From contig RGCG01000001.1 in the NCBI GenBank assembly GCA_009919275.1, positions 1 to 64,000 of the forward strand: a stretch of DNA of 64,000 bases, read 5' to 3'. A model generated the notes under the pieces. It made no database searches. It had not been told where the DNA came from and saw nothing but the letters and a program-made list of their open reading frames with translations. Of the stretch, positions 43,909 through 52,489 are shown in pieces (position 1 is the first letter of the stretch; every line of letters begins with the position of its first letter). The DNA comes from Actinomycetota bacterium (lineage in GTDB: Bacteria > Actinomycetota > Acidimicrobiia > Acidimicrobiales > Ilumatobacteraceae). The position numbers and the translations under genes are program-made.

Positions 43909-45174
43909 TTACGGCAACTGCAGTACCCACTCGACACCGGCGGGGGTGTCGCGCACCTCGACGCGTGCACCGGCGAGTGCATCGCGGATGATGTCGGAGA
44001 GGTCGTAACGCTTCTCGGCGCGGACAACCTTGCGGATCTCGAGAATCGCCTCGACGTAGGGTGCGACCGTCGCCCGGGGATCGGCGAGCCCCGACGTTGC
44101 TGCCTCGCCAAGTTTCAGGATCATTCCTCGGAACGTGTCGCGCGCATAGTCGCCGTCGGTTCCCGTCAGGGTGTCCGCAGACCACTGCCGAATGTCTGCC
44201 TCGAGATCGAGAACTGCGCGTGTTGCTGCGACAGAGTCATGGGAAGCGAGCGCAGTGTCGAATTCGCTCTTGCGATGCTCGGCAGCGGCACGAAGCGATG
44301 CCGGAACGTTGCCACCGACTGCGTCGACGGCCTGCTCTGCGGCGCTTGGTGGCGGAGGTGGTGACGTTGTCGATTCGCCGTCACGCGGGTCGCGGAGGAG
44401 CGACAACGACAGCGTCTCGCCCGACGAGAAAGTTCGTGAAGCACCGTCGACACGCAACGTGACGACACCGTTACCCACGACGCGAGCCGATTCCGCGTCG
44501 AAGTCGATGATGAGACCCGTGTGTTCGTCGATGCCGATCACGTACTCGTCGTCGCCGAGTTCACTTTCGAGCGCGATGAGGCGTCGCTCGCCGAGGTAAC
44601 AGAACCGAGTGTCGTGATGGCCGCCTTCGGCGTTGTTGTAGTGCGGAATGACGACGGCTGGGATACCGAGGTCGCCGAGCAGATTCAAACCTTCGAGCCA
44701 GTAGGGCTCTTCACCGCACTTGTAGATCTCGTACACGGGGACCGTGCGGGTGCCGAGGGTGAGCGCCGCCGCCGACGCGAAGGTGACGACTCCGCCACCG
44801 CGGATTTTCGCGTGGAGCATGTCGGGGATCGTGGTGCCCTTCCACTGTCGCAGTGCGTATGTGGGTGATCCGGGACCCGCAAAGACGTAGGTCGCGTCGG
44901 ACAGCAGATTGAGACCGTGCTGCAGCGCCACGGGATCGGCGCCGTCGATTCGGCCGAGACCGGCAGGAGTGATTGAGGTGTTGACGCTCGTCTTGAAGTA
45001 CTCGACTGCACGACTGGCCAATTCGGGGGCGTTTTCCTGGAAGCCGTACGGCGTATCGAGCAGCACCGCGGCGGGTTTCGAAAGTCGCGCAACGAGCTCG
45101 CGGTGGACCTTCACCATGGTGGGCGCGGTTTCGCCCGAACCCATGATGGTGAGAATTCGTGGAAGTGAGGTCAT
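43909..45174 (-). CDS. peptidase S51/cyanophycinase-like protein with CysS-like C-terminal tail
   Basis: 421 aa from the ATG at 45174 (overlaps the hydrolase stop). Residues 1-270: a class-I-glutaminase-like fold with ILTIMGSGETAPTM, FAGPGSPTYALRQW and TFASAAALTLG, the last in place of the GxSAG nucleophile loop of S51 peptidases. A Pro/Ser linker (STTSPPPPPSAAEQ) leads to about 130 residues that end YDLSDIIRDALAGARVEVRD and GVEWVLQL. That ending matches the extreme C-terminus of cysteinyl-tRNA synthetases (ADxLRDxLxxxGVxVxDTPxGxxW). The domain pairing is unusual and its role unknown. Confidence 0.75.
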   Translation of the reverse strand: MTSLPRILTIMGSGETAPTMVKVHRELVARLSKPAAVLLDTPYGFQENAPELASRAVEYFKTSVNTSITPAGLGRIDGADPVALQHGLNLLSDATYVFAGPGSPTYALRQWKGTTIPDMLHAKIRGGGVVTFASAAALTLGTRTVPVYEIYKCGEEPYWLEGLNLLGDLGIPAVVIPHYNNAEGGHHDTRFCYLGERRLIALESELGDDEYVIGIDEHTGLIIDFDAESARVVGNGVVTLRVDGASRTFSSGETLSLSLLRDPRDGESTTSPPPPPSAAEQAVDAVGGNVPASLRAAAEHRKSEFDTALASHDSVAATRAVLDLEADIRQWSADTLTGTDGDYARDTFRGMILKLGEAATSGLADPRATVAPYVEAILEIRKVVRAEKRYDLSDIIRDALAGARVEVRDTPAGVEWVLQLP

Positions 45175-46058
45175 GCAAAGAGTCCGTTGATGGCTTCGTC
45201 GTGCAATTCTTGCGCCACACGCTTCGGATGTTGTGCATGCAGGTCGTGGTCGGCACCGTGATACCACGAAACACCCGCTCGACGGAGCGTGTTGACCGCT
45301 CGCTCGACGGCACTGCGCTTGTCGGCAGCCCAACCACGCACGGATGACTCATCGCTGGCCACGGCGGGCATGAAGAGAACCGGCACCGAAATCTCGGGGA
45401 ACAGTTCTTCGGGATCGTGCTCCCAGAGTCCGCGGAGGATCCTCATGTGGCGATCACGTGACAGCCATGGGCGGATGGTGCCGTCCTCGAGAACCTCCAT
45501 GTTCGCGAGGGTGCCCGCGATTCCTTCGTCCGGCCAATCGGGATGGGCCGAGCGGATGGCGGCTTCGAGCCGCCGGAAGGGCATGCCGGTGAGATTCGGT
45601 GGTGCGAGTTGCGCGGCGCAGTCGTTCCAGTCGGGAAAGTGACGACGCAATTGAATGGTTCCACCGTCGACGGCAACGACTCCGCGAACGGTGTCGGGAG
45701 AACGATGGGCAAGTTCAACGACAACGTTCGCACCCCATGACTGTCCGGCGACGATCGGTCGGTCGAGGCCGAGTTCGCCGACGAGAAGCTCGAGATCATG
45801 AGCAACGGTCGCCATGTCGAATCCGTCGTCGGGCTTCGAGCTGCGTCCGTGTCCCCGCTGGTCGACTGCGACGACTGTGTGTCCCAACGCTGCGAGGCCC
45901 CGAGCCACTCCGTCCCACAGCCGGGCGTTGGACGCAAGCCCATGAACGAGCAGAAATGGCGCGACACCGGTGGCTGAATCCGCACCCCAGACGATGCAGT
46001 GCAGGTCGAGTCCTTTGCGTATCGAGATGAACTCGTTGCGCTGTGCCAGGGGTTGCAT
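45171..46058 (-). CDS. alpha/beta hydrolase
   Basis: 295 aa from the ATG at 46058. PFLLVHGLASNARLW, DQRGHGRSSKPDDG, nucleophile elbow VAGQSWGANV, acid around LFMPAVASDES and the His in HGADHDLHAQ. The fold is certain but not the substrate. It is translationally coupled to the S51-like gene and divergent from larE. Confidence 0.87.
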   Translation of the reverse strand: MQPLAQRNEFISIRKGLDLHCIVWGADSATGVAPFLLVHGLASNARLWDGVARGLAALGHTVVAVDQRGHGRSSKPDDGFDMATVAHDLELLVGELGLDRPIVAGQSWGANVVVELAHRSPDTVRGVVAVDGGTIQLRRHFPDWNDCAAQLAPPNLTGMPFRRLEAAIRSAHPDWPDEGIAGTLANMEVLEDGTIRPWLSRDRHMRILRGLWEHDPEELFPEISVPVLFMPAVASDESSVRGWAADKRSAVERAVNTLRRAGVSWYHGADHDLHAQHPKRVAQELHDEAINGLFA

Positions 46059-46108
46059 GAGACAAGAGTTTCGCACGGCGCACGTTGGATGGCACGATGG
46101 AACCCACA

Positions 46109-46954
46109 ATGGACGTGTCAAACAACGACATGACAGCCAAGGCTGCGACGCTCGACGATGTTTTGCGCGACGCGGGGAGAGTTGTCGTCGCGTTCAGTGG
46201 TGGCGCCGACTCGGCCTTTCTGGCGGCTCGCGCCACGCAAGTTCTCGGTCGGGAAAACGTGCTCTGCGTGACCGCAGTATCGGCGTCCTTGGCCACGTCC
46301 GAAGAGCGCGACTGCTCGGACTTAGCCGCGGAATGGAACCTCGACTGGCGCGCCGTCACGACCGAGGAGACTTCGCGTCCCGAGTACATCGCCAATGAGG
46401 GCGATCGTTGTTTCCATTGCAAGGACGAGCTGATGGATGTGCTTGTTCCCATCGCCGTGGAACGTCATGCAGTCATCGTCCTTGGCGTGAACGTCGACGA
46501 TCTGGGTGACCACCGGCCGGGTCAACGCGCGGCCGAGGCGAAGGGTGCGCGTTTTCCGATGGTCGAAGCCGGACTGTCGAAGGACGACGTGCGGTCGATC
46601 TCGCGCGAGATGGGTCTGCGCACCTGGGACAAGCCCGCGGCCGCGTGTCTTGCCAGTCGCGTGCCGTACGGAACACCGGTCACGGTTGGGCTGCTCGCGC
46701 GCATCGACCGTGCCGAGGCTGCGCTGCGCGAGGTTCTGGTGGCGAGCGGTGTGCGACCCGGGAATCTGCGCGTGAGGCACGCCGGCGATACGGTCCGCAT
46801 CGAGGTCGACCCCGATGTCTTTCCCGTCATTGGGGCGCACCATTCACAGATCGTCCGAGCCCTCGAGGCGGTCGGTTACCGCTACGTGACACTCGATCTC
46901 GCGGGCTTCCGCTCCGGCAACCTCAATTGGGCACTGCGGCCGGACTCACCGTAG
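46109..46954 (+). CDS. larE: LarE-type ATP-dependent sacrificial sulfur transferase
   Basis: About 281 aa; starts at 46085 (TTG), 46097 and 46130 are also possible. PP-loop VVAFSGGADSAFLAARA, RCFHCKDELMD, VLGVNVDDLGDHRPGQRAAEA, and the conserved cysteine region WDKPAAACLASRVPYG. In Lactiplantibacillus LarE donates sulfur to the pyridinium-dithiocarboxylate nickel-pincer cofactor of lactate racemase. No larB, larC or larA is seen here, so the acceptor in this organism is unknown. Confidence 0.88.
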   Translation: MDVSNNDMTAKAATLDDVLRDAGRVVVAFSGGADSAFLAARATQVLGRENVLCVTAVSASLATSEERDCSDLAAEWNLDWRAVTTEETSRPEYIANEGDRCFHCKDELMDVLVPIAVERHAVIVLGVNVDDLGDHRPGQRAAEAKGARFPMVEAGLSKDDVRSISREMGLRTWDKPAAACLASRVPYGTPVTVGLLARIDRAEAALREVLVASGVRPGNLRVRHAGDTVRIEVDPDVFPVIGAHHSQIVRALEAVGYRYVTLDLAGFRSGNLNWALRPDSP

Positions 46955-46989
46955 GGTTGCCCGGTCAGCCTGAACTTTCTGGGGGAAAC

Positions 46990-48042
46990 ATGAAGTTGTC
47001 GATGATGATCAACTACGCGGGGGGCTTCAAGGAAGCCGCACAACGTGTCGTCGAGTTGGAAAAGGCCGGTCTCGACCAGGTGTGGATCGCCGAGGCCTAC
47101 AGCTTCGATGCGATCTCGCAGGTCGGTTATCTCGCCGCCATCACCAACCGCGTCGAAATCGGCACCGGCATCGTCAACGTGTTTTCGCGCTCCGCCGCTC
47201 TCATGGCAATGACCGGGGCAGGTTGCGACTACGTCAGCGACGGCCGCTTCATTCTCGGCCTGGGCGCCTCGGGTCCCCAGGTCGTCGAGGGTTTCCACGG
47301 CATTCCCTACGAAAAGCCGATGCAGCGGATCAAGGAGTACATCGAGGTTTGCCGAACGGTGTGGAAGCGCGAACCGCTCAACTACCAGGGACAGACCGTG
47401 CAGGCACCATTGCCTCCCGGCGTGGGCACGGGTCTTGGCAAGCCGCTCAAGTTGATCAACCACCCGAAGCGCGCCGACATTCCCGTGTGGTGGGCGAGCC
47501 TCAAGGGTCTCAGCGTCGAAGCGACGGCCGAGCTCGCCGACGGTTGGTTGCCCATCATGTTCGTTCCCGAGAAGTTCGACCGCGTGTGGGGCAAGCAACT
47601 GAAGGCAGGCCTCGCAAAGCGCAGCCCGGAACTCGGCACGCTCGATATCAGCGCAGGCGGCATTCTCGCGATTGGCGACGACAACGTCGGCGACAAGAAG
47701 TCGAAGATTCTCGACATGGTGCGCCCGAACAGTGCGCTCTACATCGGGGGTATGGGAGCGCGCGGCAAGAACTTTTACAACGACATCTGCCGTGCCTACG
47801 GATACGAGGACGAGGCAAAGCTCATTCAGGATCTCTATCTCGATGGCAAGAAGGACGAAGCGGCGGCAAACGTGCCGACGGAAATGCTGGAACTGACGAA
47901 TCTCGTCGGCCCCAAGGGTTTCATTGCCGACCGCGTCGCTGCTTACAAAGAGGCGGGCGTCACCGTTCTCAGCGTGAACCCGGTTGGCCCCGACGCCGTC
48001 CACCAAATCGAGACCTTGCGCGACATCGTCGACAGCCTCTGA
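46990..48042 (+). CDS. F420-dependent LLM-class oxidoreductase
   Basis: 350 aa. SMMINYAGGFKEAAQRV, GLDQVWIAEAYSFDAISQ, RFILGLGASGPQVVEG and AELADGWLPIMFVPE (TIGR03559-like). It has GGGGGA 3 bases before the ATG. It is the third LLM-type protein in the window and differs clearly from the other two. Substrate unknown. The next gene follows after 1 base. Confidence 0.88.
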   Translation: MKLSMMINYAGGFKEAAQRVVELEKAGLDQVWIAEAYSFDAISQVGYLAAITNRVEIGTGIVNVFSRSAALMAMTGAGCDYVSDGRFILGLGASGPQVVEGFHGIPYEKPMQRIKEYIEVCRTVWKREPLNYQGQTVQAPLPPGVGTGLGKPLKLINHPKRADIPVWWASLKGLSVEATAELADGWLPIMFVPEKFDRVWGKQLKAGLAKRSPELGTLDISAGGILAIGDDNVGDKKSKILDMVRPNSALYIGGMGARGKNFYNDICRAYGYEDEAKLIQDLYLDGKKDEAAANVPTEMLELTNLVGPKGFIADRVAAYKEAGVTVLSVNPVGPDAVHQIETLRDIVDSL

Positions 48043-48043
48043 A

Positions 48044-49243
48044 ATGAACCCCGGGCCCGTTCCCTTTTCCGGAATCTGCGAGACGGGTTGGGAGCCCGTG
48101 CGAGCCGCGATCGAGGCGAACTTCGCATCGACCGGCGAGCTCGGCTGCAGTGTGGCGATCTTCCATCGCGGCCGTCCGGTTGTCGACCTTGTCGCCGGAT
48201 GGACCGACCAGGAACGTTCCGTTCCCTACACGACCGACAACCTGCAGGTGGTGTTCAGTACGACGAAGGGAATCGCCGCAACCGCACTGGCGATGTGCGT
48301 GGATCGAGGTCTCGTCGACTACGCCACCCCGGTGTCGCACTATTGGCCCGAGTTTGCCGCACACGGCAAGGACAACATCACCGTGGCACAGTTGGTTTCG
48401 CACCAAGCAGGGCTCTACACGATCGACGAAAAACTTACGCTTGACGAAATTCTCGACGACGCTCGTATCGCGCGCGCGCTCGCCGACACCAAGCCCCGCT
48501 GGGAGCCGGGCACGGCGCATGGCTATCACGCACTCACGTACGGATGGCTGGTCGGCGAGATCGTGCGTCGGGTGGATGGCCGTGACATCGGTCGTTTCGT
48601 GAACGAAGAGATCGCCGGGCCGCTCGGGGTTGAGCTGCACATCGGCTTGCCCGATCGACACCACCACCGCGTGGCGCTCCTGACGCAGGAGAAGTCGAAG
48701 AGTTCGGGTGGCGGCGAGACACCCGAGGCAAAAGCGGCGCGCGAACTCATCGAGAAGATGCTCGGCCCCGACACTCCGGGTGGGCAGGCGTTGTCGCTGT
48801 CCGGAATGTGGACAGGCGAGGGGCTGTTCAACCGCCCCGAGGTGTTGCGCGCCCAGATCCCCGCGGCGGGTGGGGCCACCAACGCACGGTCGCTCGCCAC
48901 GATGTACGCGGCTCTGCAACAGCCGGTGAACGGAGTGAGGTTGTTGTCGCCCGAAACGTTCGCCGCAGCAACGGCGGTTCAAACGCCCCTCAACGAACCC
49001 GACAAGTGCCTCATCGTGCCCACGTCGTTCGCCATGGGATACATGACGCACAGCATGTTCACGCAGTACGCGGGCCCGGGCAGCTTCGGACATCCGGGTT
49101 TTGGTGGCTCGGTCGCGTTTCTCAATCCGGAACGAGAGCTCGCATTCGGCTACGCGATGAACGCGTTGGCGGCAAACCTCGCGGGCGACACGCGCGCGCA
49201 GGCGGTCATCGACTCTGCTGTTCGCTGCGCAGACGCCGCCTGA
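48044..49243 (+). CDS. serine hydrolase, class C beta-lactamase fold
   Basis: 399 aa from the ATG at 48044. The SxxK nucleophile is VFSTTKGIAA, the Y-x-N-like tyrosine is in GYHALTYGWLVGE, and the third motif region is GSFGHPGFGGS (HxG). Such proteins are esterases, D-aminopeptidases or carboxypeptidases. No signal peptide is seen, so an intracellular esterase is likely. Its 3' end overlaps the convergent MFS gene by 38 bases. Confidence 0.88.
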   Translation: MNPGPVPFSGICETGWEPVRAAIEANFASTGELGCSVAIFHRGRPVVDLVAGWTDQERSVPYTTDNLQVVFSTTKGIAATALAMCVDRGLVDYATPVSHYWPEFAAHGKDNITVAQLVSHQAGLYTIDEKLTLDEILDDARIARALADTKPRWEPGTAHGYHALTYGWLVGEIVRRVDGRDIGRFVNEEIAGPLGVELHIGLPDRHHHRVALLTQEKSKSSGGGETPEAKAARELIEKMLGPDTPGGQALSLSGMWTGEGLFNRPEVLRAQIPAAGGATNARSLATMYAALQQPVNGVRLLSPETFAAATAVQTPLNEPDKCLIVPTSFAMGYMTHSMFTQYAGPGSFGHPGFGGSVAFLNPERELAFGYAMNALAANLAGDTRAQAVIDSAVRCADAA

Positions 49244-50438
49244 TCGGCGCCGTCAACACGAGATAGAGACTCCCCGCGGTCGCGGCGGCCAGTGCGAACA
49301 CCGCAATCGTGGATCGCACACCGATGGCATCGGACACCACTCCCGAAATCGCGCTCGTGATCGACAGTGTGAGAGTCACGAGTGCAAAGTCGCCGGCGAG
49401 AACCCGTCCGCGGACCTCGTCGGGCGCGCGCATCTGCAGGCCGTAGGAACTGAGCACCCATTGCGCGCCCCCACCGAAGTGGGCGAGCGCGACAAAGATC
49501 GCGGCGACGGCGATGTGAGGGCTGATCGATGCACCGAGATAGAACCCCGAGAACAAAACGCCCGCGACGCCGCACACGAGGAGAAGGCGTTCGAGGTTGC
49601 CCTTCACGAGACGGGCTGCAAGGAGCGGCCCGAGCCCCGATCCGACTCCTCGCGCGCCGATGAGCAGTCCACGCCCCGAATCTCCCGTCTTGAAGGCTTC
49701 GGAGGCGAGGACGGCAAGCTGGCTGACGATTCCCGCGCCGATTGCGAAGGTCATTTTCGATGCGACCAGCGCGAGAATCACGCTGTCGCGCCGGGCGAGC
49801 TGGATCGCTTCGCGCATGTCGGCGACGGGACGAACCTTGCGCCCGGCGGTCGTCGTGTCGCGCTGTTGCATCGGAGTGCCGATGGCTCCGAACAGCAGTC
49901 CCGCAACCACGAAGCTCACGGCGTCGGCAATGAACGAAGCCGAGCGTCCGAACGCCTGCGCAAACAGACCACCGAGTCCGGCACCGACTGCGAGCATGAC
50001 ACCCCACGTGGCGCCGAGGAGCGAGTTTGCCTTCCGCAACTCGTCGTCGTTTCGGGCGAGGTTGGGGATCGCGGCGCTGCTTGCGGGTCCGATGAACGCT
50101 GCGAGAGCCGAAATGAGCGACTGGGACACGAGGGCGATCCAGATGCGCCCACCGGACGAACCGAGGAGACCCAACGCGCACACGGCCTGGGCGAACGAGA
50201 CGGCGACGAGAAGTTTGCGGCGGTCGTATCTGTCTGCTGCCGGTCCGGCGATGGGTGAAGCGAGAAACGAAGGCAGGGAGAACGCCACGTAGACGAGAGA
50301 GACGAGAAACTTGGAATCAGTTGCGTCGTCAACAAGGCCTGCAAGGGCGACGAAGGTGAACCAGTCGCCGAGGTACGACACGACCTGGGCGAAGAAAAGC
50401 AGTCGGATGTCGCGGTTGTCGCGCAGGAGTTTCAGCAC
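49206..50438 (-). CDS. MFS transporter
   Basis: 410 aa, about 12 hydrophobic helices. Motif A-like GPAADRYDRRKLLVAVSF after helix 2, and a second cytosolic loop before helix 8. It resembles the enterobactin-exporter-like/MFS-3 group (RLLFFAQVVSYLGDWFTFVAL at the start), often linked to drug or siderophore efflux. Substrate unknown. The start overlaps the stop of the nitronate-monooxygenase-like gene by one base. Confidence 0.88.
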   Translation of the reverse strand: MLKLLRDNRDIRLLFFAQVVSYLGDWFTFVALAGLVDDATDSKFLVSLVYVAFSLPSFLASPIAGPAADRYDRRKLLVAVSFAQAVCALGLLGSSGGRIWIALVSQSLISALAAFIGPASSAAIPNLARNDDELRKANSLLGATWGVMLAVGAGLGGLFAQAFGRSASFIADAVSFVVAGLLFGAIGTPMQQRDTTTAGRKVRPVADMREAIQLARRDSVILALVASKMTFAIGAGIVSQLAVLASEAFKTGDSGRGLLIGARGVGSGLGPLLAARLVKGNLERLLLVCGVAGVLFSGFYLGASISPHIAVAAIFVALAHFGGGAQWVLSSYGLQMRAPDEVRGRVLAGDFALVTLTLSITSAISGVVSDAIGVRSTIAVFALAAATAGSLYLVLTAPIRRRLRSEQQSR

Positions 50439-51400
50439 TACAGGTATTTCTGCGAGCCGCGCAGTACCCGCTCGGCCTCGGCAACGATGTCGCGCACGAT
50501 CTGAGCAGCGGGGATCAACGACGTGATCGCGCCGACGCCCTGGCCACAGGGCATGAACTCTCGGTTGGTGTCGACAACCGTGTCACTCGGCGCGCCGAGA
50601 TGATTGGCGCCTTCCTTCATCGCATGGATGGCCTGGTCGGGGAACTTGCGTAGCTCGTCGGGATGCTGTTCGTAGTAGCTGGTCCAATCGTTGCGCACGA
50701 CGCGGCACGTTTTTCCGGTGAAGCCGCGGGAGACGACGGTTCCGTCTTCGGGCGTGGCGACGAGCGTCTCTTTGTATCCGCGCACCGCGCGCGCCTCGGG
50801 CGTGGCGATGAAGCGCGTGCCAACCCAAACGCCATCTGCGCCCAGTGCGAGCGAGGCGGCGAGTCCGCGCCCGTCGAACAAGCCCCCTGCGGCAACCACC
50901 GGAATCTTGTCGCCGACTGCGTCGACGACCTGCGGGACGAGAGCCATCGTGGCAACGGTTCCCGTGTGGCCTCCGCCTTCGGTGCCCTGTGCGACCACGA
51001 AGTCGCAGCCACTCGCCAGCGCAGCTTCGGCGTGGCGCACCTTTCCGCACATCGATCCGACGAGAACATTGTGTTTGTGGAGGTAGTCGATTGCGTCGCG
51101 GGGTACTCCAAGGCCTGCGACGAAGATGCGCGCCCCTCCCTCGACGACAGCTTTCACGCCTTCCTCGATCTGCGTGGGAAGCGCCGCCAAGAGGTCGACA
51201 CCGAACGGCTTTTTCGTGATGGTTTTGACTCGGTTGATTTCGTCGACGAGCTCATCGGTTTTCATGGTCGACGCACCGAAGGTTCCGATTCCACCGGCTT
51301 CGGACACGGCGCCGACGAGGTCGCTGTATGACACGCCCCCCATGCCGGCGAGCATGACGGGGTGCTCGATGTCGAACAGTTCGGTGATTCGCGTGCGCAT
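50438..51400 (-). CDS. NAD(P)H-dependent flavin oxidoreductase / nitronate monooxygenase-like
   Basis: 320 aa. FMN-binding TIM barrel: HPVMLAGMGGVSYSDL, VAQGTEGGGHTGTV (phosphate loop with the catalytic-type His), PVVAAGGLFDGRGLAASLALGADGVWVGTRF. Related proteins oxidise nitronates or reduce enoyl groups; exact chemistry unknown. Followed immediately by the MFS gene on the same strand. Confidence 0.88.
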   Translation of the reverse strand: MRTRITELFDIEHPVMLAGMGGVSYSDLVGAVSEAGGIGTFGASTMKTDELVDEINRVKTITKKPFGVDLLAALPTQIEEGVKAVVEGGARIFVAGLGVPRDAIDYLHKHNVLVGSMCGKVRHAEAALASGCDFVVAQGTEGGGHTGTVATMALVPQVVDAVGDKIPVVAAGGLFDGRGLAASLALGADGVWVGTRFIATPEARAVRGYKETLVATPEDGTVVSRGFTGKTCRVVRNDWTSYYEQHPDELRKFPDQAIHAMKEGANHLGAPSDTVVDTNREFMPCGQGVGAITSLIPAAQIVRDIVAEAERVLRGSQKYL

Positions 51401-51414
51401 GGCGCCAACTTATC

Positions 51415-52416
51415 TCAGTAGGCGCCGTCGCGATTGAGGAACCTGCGGTGCCATCGCCGGGGCGTGAACACCACCGCGCGCGGCTCATCTTCGAACATCC
51501 AGCGGGCGAAGTTGGTGCGCGTCCAGTTGTTCGTGGCCGCGACGCGAATGGCACCGCGGGTAACGACCGACGACCGCAGCAACTTTCCGAGTGCGATGCT
51601 CATGCGATGGTCGGCAAAGAGGTGCCGGCGCACGGTTGTCTCGTAGTTTGCGGCCACGTCTCCAAGCAGGTCGGCCCATTCCTTCTTCATGTCCTGCACT
51701 CGGCGTTTGCCATCACGCAAAATTCCGAAGCCGATGTTCACCCGTCCGTCGGCCAGCGGGAACGACCAGGCGTAACCGGGCAGCAGGTCGGGTTCGAACC
51801 AGACGTAGAGGCGGTGCGCGGCGGGACCCGTGACGTTGTCGGCGTATTGACGGAACGCATGCCATTCACCGAGATAACCCGAATCGCCCAAACCCATTGC
51901 CTTGCGCACCGGCGACCACATTCCGTCGGCCGCGATGACGTGTCGCGCCGTCAACGCCCCGCCGTCCGCGAAGTGAACGGTCGCCGTCCGCGAGCCCGCG
52001 GTGAAGTTGAGATCGATGCGCGAGAACTCCATGCGTTCGCGCACGTCGGCGCCGGCGGCACGGGCGTGCTTCACGAGTTCGTTGTCGAGTTGCAGTCGCG
52101 CCGCGACTGCGGCGTACTGGCCTCTCCCGTGTGGAAGCGGAAGTTCGACTTCGCGCCCCGACGGTGAGCGCAGCCACGCGGAGTCGACGTTCTGCCACGA
52201 CGCAACGACCCCCGGATCGAAGTCGATCTTCTCGAGCATCCGCAGAGCGAGCGTGGTGAGGCCGTCACCGCAGCATTTGTCGCGCGGGAAGTCGGCCTTG
52301 TCGACCACGACGACACTGCGGCCCGAACGCGCGAGGAGCGTTGCCGCAGCGGTGCCCGCGGGACCCGCGCCGACGATCAGGACGTCGACGGGGGCGATGT
52401 CGCTGTGAGTAGACAC
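51415..52416 (-). CDS. geranylgeranyl-reductase-family flavoprotein, apparently lacking its second FAD motif
   Basis: 333 aa. The N-terminus has a normal dinucleotide site (VLIVGAGPAGTAAATLLA), CCGDGLTTLAL and YAWSFPLADGRVNIGFGI, as in menaquinone/geranylgeranyl reductases. In that family a segment with GDAAGxxxPxxGEGI follows; here the chain jumps from KKEWADLLGD to VAANYETTVRRHLFADHRMS and then the usual C-terminus NFARWMFEDEPRAV. Relatives are around 400 aa, so about 65-70 residues appear deleted in frame. Without that motif FAD binding should fail. Either a decaying gene or an assembly deletion. Confidence 0.75.
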   Translation of the reverse strand: MSTHSDIAPVDVLIVGAGPAGTAAATLLARSGRSVVVVDKADFPRDKCCGDGLTTLALRMLEKIDFDPGVVASWQNVDSAWLRSPSGREVELPLPHGRGQYAAVAARLQLDNELVKHARAAGADVRERMEFSRIDLNFTAGSRTATVHFADGGALTARHVIAADGMWSPVRKAMGLGDSGYLGEWHAFRQYADNVTGPAAHRLYVWFEPDLLPGYAWSFPLADGRVNIGFGILRDGKRRVQDMKKEWADLLGDVAANYETTVRRHLFADHRMSIALGKLLRSSVVTRGAIRVAATNNWTRTNFARWMFEDEPRAVVFTPRRWHRRFLNRDGAY

Positions 52417-52489
52417 GGCTCGAGGCTAGGAGCCGCCACACGCGGTCGTATGATCGGCGGAGCAAAACGGAATCATTTCGGGGGAGTCG

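Noticed and set aside
43039-43991. Arg-rich alternative ORFs over the metal permease
   Set aside because: The permease frame gives clean membrane helices and the family signature; the others are shadows.
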